Source of the DNA: Caulobacteraceae bacterium UBA3198
GTDB lineage: Bacteria > Pseudomonadota > Alphaproteobacteria > Caulobacterales > Caulobacteraceae
Reading direction: 5' to 3'
Assembly (NCBI GenBank): GCA_002363865.1
Contig: DEWY01000010.1
Coordinates: forward strand, 1 to 64,000
DNA length: 64,000 nucleotides
The notes beneath the pieces are model-generated. The model was not told the origin of the DNA and made no database searches. It saw nothing but the letters and a program-made list of their open reading frames with translations. Each line of letters begins with the position of its first letter. The first letter of the stretch is position 1. Shown piece by piece: positions 56,046-64,000 of this stretch. A program made the translations under genes and the position numbers.

Positions 56046-57104
56046 ATGACCGTCATGGGACTGGACAACGCCCGCACCTATTACGGCGAGGTGCTGACAA
56101 GCTCCCTCGACCTGCGCACCGACGCCTGCGCCACGGCCGAGGCGCCGCCCCTGGCCATCCGCCAGGCCCTGGCCCAGGTCCATGACGAGGTCCGTGACCG
56201 CTACTATGGCTGCGGCCTGGTGGCGCCCCAGGCCCTGGACGGCGCGCGAATCCTCGACCTGGGCTGCGGCTCTGGCCAGGATGTCTATGTGCTGGCGCAG
56301 CTGACCGGACCGGACGGCCACGTGGTCGGGGTGGATGCGACGCCGCAGCAGCTGGAGGTCGCCCGGCGGCACGAGGCCTGGCATGCGGAGAAATTCGGCT
56401 ACCCCTCCAGCAACGTCACCTTCCTGGACGGCGACATCGCCCGGCTTGAAGACCTCGACCTGGAGCCCGGCAGCTTTGACGTCATCGTCTCCAACTGCGT
56501 GATCAATCTGGTGGAGGACAAGGCGGCCGTCTTCGCCGCGGCCTGGCGGCTGCTGAAACCGGGCGGCGAGCTCTACTTTTCCGACGTCTATGCCGACCGC
56601 CGCGTTCCCGACGCCCTGCGCCGTGATCCCGTGCTGCACGGGGAATGCCTGGCCGGCGCGCTCTATTGGGGCGACTTCGCGAGCCTCGCCAAGGCTGCTG
56701 GCTTCGGCGATCCGCGCCTGGTGTCAGACCGGCCGCTGGGCCTCAATGATCTGCGGGTCAAGGAGATGGTCGCCCCCATCGCCTTCTTCTCGGCCACCTA
56801 CCGTCTGTTCAAGCTCGAAGACCTGGAGCCCGCCTGCGAGGACTATGGCCAGGCGGTCCGCTATCTCGGGACAATCCCGGGCTGGTCGGAGGTCTTCACC
56901 CTCGACAAGCACCACGCCATCGAGACGGGCCGGATGTTCCCGGTCTGCGGCAACACCTGGCGGATGCTGGCCGAGAGCCGGCTGGCGCCCCACTTCGCCT
57001 TCATGGGCGACCGCAGCCGGCATTTTGGCGTGTTCAAGGGCTGCGGCCTGGACCTGCCTTTCAGCCCCCCCGCCGAGGCGGGCGCGGCGGGGGGCTGCTG
57101 CTAG
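56046..57104 (+). CDS. ArsM-like arsenite S-adenosylmethionine methyltransferase
   Basis: 352 residues from ATG 56046, with GGAG 9 bases upstream. Class I methyltransferase: ILDLGCGSGQDVYVLAQL (SAM motif I, near 75), VVGVDATPQQLEVARR, and the ArsM blocks YYGCGLVAPQAL, VIVSNCVINLVEDK, LKPGGELYFSDVYADRRVPD and HGECLAGALYWGDF. The three arsenic-binding Cys of ArsM correspond to those in TDACAT, SNCVIN and GECLAG. The tail ends GGCC, another common ArsM trait. It would methylate arsenite to volatile or less toxic species. There are no arsenic operon genes (arsR, arsC, arsB) next to it. Arsenic specificity is inferred from the cysteines. Confidence 0.9.
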   Translation: MTVMGLDNARTYYGEVLTSSLDLRTDACATAEAPPLAIRQALAQVHDEVRDRYYGCGLVAPQALDGARILDLGCGSGQDVYVLAQLTGPDGHVVGVDATPQQLEVARRHEAWHAEKFGYPSSNVTFLDGDIARLEDLDLEPGSFDVIVSNCVINLVEDKAAVFAAAWRLLKPGGELYFSDVYADRRVPDALRRDPVLHGECLAGALYWGDFASLAKAAGFGDPRLVSDRPLGLNDLRVKEMVAPIAFFSATYRLFKLEDLEPACEDYGQAVRYLGTIPGWSEVFTLDKHHAIETGRMFPVCGNTWRMLAESRLAPHFAFMGDRSRHFGVFKGCGLDLPFSPPAEAGAAGGCC

Positions 57105-57117
57105 GCTCTCTTGCCGC

Positions 57118-58716
57118 TCAGGGCTGGAAGTCGCGGACGAAGCGTTCCAGCAGGCGCACGCTGTAGCCCGCAGACCCCGCCGGTTTGGTGTCATTGGCCG
57201 CCCCATAGGCGACGCTGGCGATGTCCAGGTGAGCCCAGGGGGTGTCGCGGCTGATGAACTCGCCGATGAAATGGGCGCCGGTTCCAGCGCCCGCGCCCTC
57301 GCCGCCGCCGTTCTTCAGATCGGCGATGGTGGAGCTGATGTCGGCGCCATAGCTGGGGTGCAGGGGCAGGCGCCACAGGGGCTCGCCCACCGTCTCGCCG
57401 GCGGCGGTGAGCTGATCGGCCAGGGCGTCATGACGGCTGAACAGTCCGGCGTACTCATCCCCAAGGGCGCCGCGCACCGCGCCTGTCAGGGTGGCGACGT
57501 CGACCACCGCGGCCGGCTGCAGATTGGCGTCGATCCAGGACAGGGCGTCGGCCAGGACCAGCCGGCCTTCGGCGTCAGTGGAGACGATCTCGATGGTCTT
57601 GCCGTTCATGGCGGTCAGCACGTCAGCCGGGCGGATGGCGCGGCCGTCGGGCATGTTCTCGGCCAGGGCGGCGACGGCCACCACATTGACCGGCGCTGCG
57701 GACTTGGCCAACGCCATGAAGGCGCCCGTCACGCTGGCGGCGCCGGACATGTCCATCTTCATATTGCCCATATTGGTGCTGGGCTTGATGGAGATGCCGC
57801 CGGTGTCGAAGGTGATCCCCTTGCCGGCCAGGACCACCGGGGCGGCGGGCGCGCCGGCGCCGCGATAGCGCAGAATCAGCATGCGCGGCGGCCGCGCCGA
57901 ACCCTGGCCGACCCCTAGGATGGCGCCCATGCCCAGGCGCTCCATGGCCGGGACATCCAGCACCTCGATGGTGACGCCGGGCACGCCGGCCAGGGCCGCG
58001 CGGGCCCGCTCGACGAAGGTCTCGGGATAGAGCTTGTTGGCCGGCTCGTTGGAGACATCCCGGGCCCAGGCCATGGCCGTGACAAGCGCTTCGCCGCGGG
58101 GCCGGAACAGGGCTTCAGCGGCCGAGGCCTGCTCGGTGACCACGATGACGGGGCCGCCGGCAGACCGCTCGCGGGCCTTGGCCTGATGGAAGTCGGAACG
58201 ATACTCGCCAAGACCAAGACCGATGGCCAGTTCGGCGGCGGCCTCTGCCGGCAGGCCGCCCGCCGGGACGATGAGACCGCCGGCTTCGTCGCGCAGGGCG
58301 CGACCGGCGACGGCGCCCGCCGATTGCCAGGCCTTAGGCTCAGGCGTCTCGCCAAGACCGACCAACAGGATCGCATCCCAGGCGCCGAGCCCCCGAAGCG
58401 TTAGGGTCTCGCCGGCCTCATAGTCGAAGCTGGCCGAAGTCAGGGCCCGCCGCACGGCATCCCGTTCGCCCGTGCTCAGACCAGCCGCCCGGCCAGCCAG
58501 ATCGGCCTCCGCCGCCAGGGGCAGCACCAGAACGCCGCCGGCCGTCGGCGCCTCGGCGACGAAGGTCACCGGACGTTGGCTCGCCGGAACCGCGGCCGCC
58601 GGCGCGCGGGCGGCCTGAGAGGCGCTACGGCTCTGGGCCTCGGCGGCGACCGGCAGGCACAGGGCCAAGGCGAGCGCGCCTGGCGCGGCGACGGCGAACA
58701 GGGAACGGCGGATCAT
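57118..58716 (-). CDS. Secreted M17 family leucyl aminopeptidase
   Basis: 532 residues from ATG 58716 (GGAG 9 bases upstream); the frame further upstream overlaps the next gene's end and lacks similarity. N-terminal signal peptide (MIRRSLFAVAAPGALALALCLPVAAEAQ), unusual for this mostly cytosolic family, so the enzyme probably works in the periplasm. Catalytic block: KGITFDTGGISIKPS (Lys, Asp), MKMDMSGAASV, and STDAEGRLVLADALSW, where the signature NTDAEGRL has Ser for Asn. The N-terminal domain (about 45-190) is the M17 fold. It releases N-terminal residues from peptides using two zinc or manganese ions. It converges on arsM-like with 13 bases between stops. Confidence 0.93.
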   Translation of the reverse strand: MIRRSLFAVAAPGALALALCLPVAAEAQSRSASQAARAPAAAVPASQRPVTFVAEAPTAGGVLVLPLAAEADLAGRAAGLSTGERDAVRRALTSASFDYEAGETLTLRGLGAWDAILLVGLGETPEPKAWQSAGAVAGRALRDEAGGLIVPAGGLPAEAAAELAIGLGLGEYRSDFHQAKARERSAGGPVIVVTEQASAAEALFRPRGEALVTAMAWARDVSNEPANKLYPETFVERARAALAGVPGVTIEVLDVPAMERLGMGAILGVGQGSARPPRMLILRYRGAGAPAAPVVLAGKGITFDTGGISIKPSTNMGNMKMDMSGAASVTGAFMALAKSAAPVNVVAVAALAENMPDGRAIRPADVLTAMNGKTIEIVSTDAEGRLVLADALSWIDANLQPAAVVDVATLTGAVRGALGDEYAGLFSRHDALADQLTAAGETVGEPLWRLPLHPSYGADISSTIADLKNGGGEGAGAGTGAHFIGEFISRDTPWAHLDIASVAYGAANDTKPAGSAGYSVRLLERFVRDFQP

Positions 58717-58846
58717 GCGGCAGGCTCCAGATCTCATGGAATGTCGCAGCGCCGGCGAGTCGGCGACGGTCGCGACAGCTTGGCCGCTAATGAAGAGGCT
58801 CTGCGCGCCGGCGGCAAGCCCTCCGCCCTCGGTCGCGCCCTTCGCC

Positions 58847-59683
58847 CTAATGGGAGGCGAAGATCGGGATGGGGCTGGCGGCGACCATGGCGCGGCTGAC
58901 CCCGCCGAGGAGCAGCTCCTGGAGGCGCGGGCGACCATAGAGGCCCATGACCAGCAGGTCGGCCCCCAACTCGGCGACCTGACGTTCGATCACCTCGGCG
59001 GCGGATTCGTCCTGGCTGGGGTCGCCGATCAGCTCAGCCTTGACGCCATGCTTCGCGAGCAGCGCCTGGAGAAGGCCGTCGCGATCACCCTCGCCTTCGG
59101 GGGAAACGGTGAGCACATGGACCGTCTCGGCCTTTTCCAGGATCGGCCAGGCGTCCTGAAGGGCGCGGGCGGCCTCGCGCCCGCCGTTCCAGGCCACCAG
59201 CACCCGGCGCCCCACGGGCGGGGCGTAGTCGTCTTCCGGGGTGATCAGCACCGGTCCGCCGCTAGCCAGGGTGACCTGGGCGGCGCTCAGGCCATGCTCG
59301 CTGAGACAGGCCTTGGCCTGGCGGGGGAAGATGGTCAGGTCGCTGGCCCGGGCGAGCGCCAGGAAGGACTGGGGCGAGTCTCCGCCCACCATGCGCCAGT
59401 CGTGGGAGACGCCGCTTCCGGCGCAGGCGGCCTCGAACTGGGCGCCCGCTTCGCCAGCCAGCTTGGCGACGGCGGACTCATGACCGCTCAGCACCTGCTG
59501 GACCACATCGGCCGGCAGGGCCGAAAGGCTCTCGGCGGCCATGTATTGACGAACATACTCGCTGGTCAGGAAGACGCCGGTCAGGTGCGCCCCGTGCCGC
59601 TGGGCGAAATCCGCCGCCGCCTGGGCCCGCAGCCCGGACGCCGCACCCTCGTCGAGCTGCACAATGATTTGACGAAACGACAT
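58847..59683 (-). CDS. Tandem UspA universal stress protein
   Basis: 278 residues from ATG 59683, with AAGGAG 8 bases upstream. Two UspA-like domains: the first (about 1-145) is degenerate, the second (about 150-278) is intact with VLVAWNGGREAARAL and MGLYGRPRLQELLLGGVSRAMV, the G-x2-G-x9-G(S/T)-like nucleotide loop. Two-domain Usp proteins are commonly induced by starvation or redox stress. The gene is on its own between the aminopeptidase and the metallohydrolase, all on the minus strand but with gaps of 130 and 81 bases. Confidence 0.9.
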   Translation of the reverse strand: MSFRQIIVQLDEGAASGLRAQAAADFAQRHGAHLTGVFLTSEYVRQYMAAESLSALPADVVQQVLSGHESAVAKLAGEAGAQFEAACAGSGVSHDWRMVGGDSPQSFLALARASDLTIFPRQAKACLSEHGLSAAQVTLASGGPVLITPEDDYAPPVGRRVLVAWNGGREAARALQDAWPILEKAETVHVLTVSPEGEGDRDGLLQALLAKHGVKAELIGDPSQDESAAEVIERQVAELGADLLVMGLYGRPRLQELLLGGVSRAMVAASPIPIFASH

Positions 59684-59764
59684 CAGCAATCTCCTTGAGG
59701 TTGTTTTGATCCTGCCTGGGCCTGCGCCCAGAGGCCAGGGTCATGGGGCCTGAGACGGTTCATT

Positions 59765-61360
59765 CTATTCGCTCAACACGCCCGCAAGTCTGGCCAGCAG
59801 AGCTTCGCGGTCCGCATCGCTCGGGGCCTCGGCCAGGGCGGCGTTCAGCGCCATGTTCAGGGCGACCCGGGCGTTGTGCCAGTCGGCCTTCACCGCCGCG
59901 CCCGGGGCCAGTCGCGGCGACCTCGGGACGGACAGCGCCTCCGCCCCCTCGACGGACGCGCCCGAGACCCTATAGGCGGCGTCCAGATCGGGGATGCGGA
60001 TCGCGGCCTGATCGAAGCCCGCGCCCACCAGACGGTCCTGCAGACCCTCCAGGGCTGCAGGCTCGCCGTGGCAGAGGAAGACGGCGCCGGCCACCGGCGC
60101 GCGGGCCTGGGCCCAGGCCACGAGGCCGCCAGCGTCGGCATGGCCTGAATAGACGTCGAGCGCCCGGACGCGGGCGCGGACCTGCACTTCGTCGCCCTGG
60201 ATGCTGACCCGGCTCGCCCCCTCCTGCAGGATGCGGCCCAGGGTCCCGACCGCCTGGTAGCCCGACAGGAGCACGGTGGCCTCACGGCGCCAGAGCAGGC
60301 GTTTGAGGTGCTTGCGGACCCGGCCGGCGTCGCACATGCCACTGCCCGCCAGGATGATGTGCCAGCCGCGCAGGCGCTCGATCCGGTCGCTCTCGGCGGG
60401 CTTGCGCAGAAAGTTGAGCCGCCCTCCGGCCCGCAGACGGTCAAAGGGGTTCACCCCCGTGGTGCGGTTATAGCCCCGCTGCTGGAAGACCTCGGTGGCT
60501 TCGATGGCCAGGGGGGAGTCCAGGAAGATGTCGGCTTCGGGAACCTCACCGGCCTCCATGAGGGCGACCAGGTCGGCGATGATCTCCTGGGCCCGCTCCA
60601 CGGCGAAGGTCGGGATCAGCACCGGTCCGCCCGCCGCATGGGCGTCCCGAAGTTCCTGGGCGAGCGCCGCGCGGCGCTCCGGCGGCGCCAGGTTCAGGCG
60701 GTCGCGGTTCCCATAGGTGGATTCCAGGATCAGATGATCCACCCCTGCAGGACCTTCCGGATCGGCGGCATAGTCCCGGCCGCCCTGGCCGATGTCCCCG
60801 GAGAAGAGGAACGAGGTTTCCCCCGCCTCGGTCTCGACCCGCAGTTCGATGGAGGCCGCGCCCAGGATATGACCCGCCTCCCAATAGATGGCGCGGACGC
60901 CGGGCGCGATTTCGACCGGAACGCCCAGCTTGACCTTGGAAAACTGGCGGATCGTTCGCTCGCCGTCCCGGGCGGTATAGATCGGCCCCACCTGCGGCAG
61001 ACCCCGACGAAGGTTGCGCCGGTTGAGATGGCGGACCTCGGTCTCCTGAATCCCGCCGGCGTCCCGCAGCATCACCCCGCAGAGATCGCGCGTCGCGGCC
61101 GTGGCGTGGATGGGTCCGGTGAAGCCCGCCTTCACCAGCTTGGGCAGCAGGCCGGCATGGTCGAGATGGGCATGAGTCAGCAGGACCGCGTCCACCGCCC
61201 GGGGATCGAAGGGAAAGTCGCCATAGTTCAGGGCCTTGAGGGTCTTGGGCCCCTGGAACATGCCGCAGTCGATCAGCAGCCGCGCCCTTGGCGTCTCGAC
61301 CTCCACACACGACCCGGTCACGCATCCGGCTGCGCCATGGAAGGTCAGGGTGATGGGCAT
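59765..61360 (-). CDS. Beta-CASP metallo-beta-lactamase-fold RNA-processing exonuclease-like protein
   Basis: 531 residues. Metallo-beta-lactamase motifs THAHLDHAG (62-70), GAAGCVTGSC and SGDIGQGG, then the beta-CASP insertion (about 190-390) with PTFAVERAQEII, DSPLAIEATEVF and LAGSGMCDAGRVRKHLKRLLW, and the C-terminal YSGHADAGG. This is the CPSF-73/YsiA-type architecture, acting on RNA. It is not the shorter exonuclease of the ligase-associated repair cluster. A 70-residue C-terminal tail (after IRIPDLDAAYRV) is Ala/Asp-rich. The substrate in this organism is unknown. It is alone, 81 bases after the stress-protein gene start. Confidence 0.9.
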   Translation of the reverse strand: MPITLTFHGAAGCVTGSCVEVETPRARLLIDCGMFQGPKTLKALNYGDFPFDPRAVDAVLLTHAHLDHAGLLPKLVKAGFTGPIHATAATRDLCGVMLRDAGGIQETEVRHLNRRNLRRGLPQVGPIYTARDGERTIRQFSKVKLGVPVEIAPGVRAIYWEAGHILGAASIELRVETEAGETSFLFSGDIGQGGRDYAADPEGPAGVDHLILESTYGNRDRLNLAPPERRAALAQELRDAHAAGGPVLIPTFAVERAQEIIADLVALMEAGEVPEADIFLDSPLAIEATEVFQQRGYNRTTGVNPFDRLRAGGRLNFLRKPAESDRIERLRGWHIILAGSGMCDAGRVRKHLKRLLWRREATVLLSGYQAVGTLGRILQEGASRVSIQGDEVQVRARVRALDVYSGHADAGGLVAWAQARAPVAGAVFLCHGEPAALEGLQDRLVGAGFDQAAIRIPDLDAAYRVSGASVEGAEALSVPRSPRLAPGAAVKADWHNARVALNMALNAALAEAPSDADREALLARLAGVLSE

Positions 61361-61515
61361 GGGGACGCCTTTGAAACCGGAACAAGCCAGCCGCGACCAT
61401 CGACTACCTGCGCGTCAAACCCTGTGATTCAGATCAAGCGCTGGAATGAACGACGGTCGGTCCCACCTGCGGTCATTCTGGTCTAGGAGAGGGATCGACA
61501 GACAGGGAGCCATCC

Positions 61516-61979
61516 GTGAGCCGCAAGCCCATCGAGATCTTCATCGACGCCGACGCCTGTCCGGTGAAGGAAGAGGTCTACAAGGTCGCCCAGCGCTACG
61601 GCCTGAAGACCTGGGTGGTGTCCAACGCCTTCATGATGATCCCGGCCTCGCCCATGGTGGAGCGGGTGATCGTCGATGCGGGTCCAGACGTGGCCGACGA
61701 CTGGATCGCCGAGCATGTGGCGTTGGGCGATGTGGCGATCACCAACGACATCCCCCTGGCCGAGCGGGTGCTGCAGGCGGGCGCCCACGCCATAGCGCCC
61801 AACGGCAAGCCTTTCACCGAGGATTCCATCGGCTCGGCCATCGCCCAGCGGGCGCTGATGGAACAGCTGCGCTCCACTGGCGACATTTACGGCGGTCCCA
61901 AGCCCTTCGACCGCAACGACCGCTCGCGCTTCCTGCAGGCCCTGGACGAGGTGATCCAGAAGGAGCGCCGCCGCCGCGG

Positions 61980-61983
<4 letters not shown>
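61516..61983 (+). CDS. YaiI/YqxD family DUF188 protein
   Basis: 155 residues from a GTG at 61516, with CAGGGAGC upstream. DUF188 core: IEIFIDADACPVKEEVYKVAQRYG at the start, PMVERVIVDAGPDVADDWIAEHV, VAITNDIPLAERVL and GPKPFDRNDRSRFLQALDEV near the end. The Asp-rich PIN-like fold suggests a nuclease, but no activity has been established that I can rely on. It converges on the S9 peptidase gene with a four-base overlap of stop codons. Confidence 0.9.
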
Positions 61984-63914
<1,931 letters not shown>

Positions 63915-64000
63915 GGGCGGCCCCTGAACGATTGAAGGGGGCGAGCCTTTCCCCTCGCGCGCCCGCCGTCAATGGCGGGGGCGGAAGTTCACCTCTTGGG

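Noticed and set aside
59765..61360. Beta-CASP protein as the missing exonuclease of the ligase-associated repair cluster
   Set aside because: At 531 residues with a beta-CASP insertion it belongs to the RNA-processing CPSF-type branch, and it lies 30 kb away from the cluster.

Overview
The window is a 64 kb, GC-rich, densely packed chromosomal segment from an alphaproteobacterium, most likely a member of the Caulobacteraceae (Caulobacter/Phenylobacterium type). The best indicators are a PodJ-type polarity protein with GANTC (CcrM) sites and a full TTAA-N7-TTAA CtrA-type box in front of it, an MJ0042/DUF3426 gene divergent from ftsEX, a TIGR02186-TauE pair, a DUF2125-chorismate mutase pair, and alphaproteobacterial-style XRE regulators. 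The family assignment is inference; no rRNA or tRNA is present to confirm it. I saw no insertion sequence, prophage, CRISPR array or tRNA/rRNA gene, and no stretch longer than about 300 bases lacks a gene.

Layout. 1-3.7 kb: 3' end of a repeat-rich protein, a CHASE2-GGDEF(degenerate)-EAL protein, a small zinc-ribbon protein and an XRE regulator behind an inverted repeat. 3.7-11 kb: cold-shock protein, TlpA-like thioredoxin divergent from argH-lptM-like-lysA, then a Fur-box-controlled TonB receptor and PepSY protein. 11-19 kb: phosphoribosyltransferase and MJ0042 protein divergent from ftsE-ftsX-ydcF-plsC, a chemoreceptor, chaC and a DUF2125 protein. 19-23 kb: aromatic amino acid operon (chorismate mutase, hisC, prephenate dehydrogenase, SMR transporter) and a MazG-like gene between two palindromic intergenic repeats. 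23-31 kb: DinG-like helicase, the Lhr-type helicase and PdeM nuclease of the ligase-associated DNA repair system, then TIGR02186-TauE. 31-36 kb: podJ, a small membrane protein and a short MprF.

36-42.5 kb holds five consecutive acyl-CoA dehydrogenase genes closed by a strong terminator: four closely related paralogues that keep a candidate catalytic Glu, and a fifth, divergent one that lacks it. 42.5-48.5 kb: an ECF42-type sigma factor with its DGPF/YCII partner, uppP, stress-related small genes and an HWE-type histidine kinase. 48.5-54 kb: glyoxylate shunt cluster (isocitrate lyase, divergent XRE/DUF2083 acyl-CoA-responsive regulator, malate synthase G), which fits metabolically with the acyl-CoA dehydrogenases upstream: beta-oxidation makes acetyl-CoA and the shunt assimilates it. 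54-64 kb: a hybrid histidine kinase split by a one-base frameshift in a C-run, an ArsM-like methyltransferase, secreted M17 aminopeptidase, universal stress protein, beta-CASP metallohydrolase, DUF188 protein and S9 peptidase.

Most of the window is housekeeping. The most interesting parts are the acyl-CoA dehydrogenase quintet, the podJ regulatory region, the regulatory palindromes at 3.1, 7.7 and 50.3 kb, and degenerate domains fused to working ones (GGDEF in the c-di-GMP protein, a DnaQ-like remnant in the DinG helicase, a prephenate-dehydratase-like remnant in the chorismate mutase).
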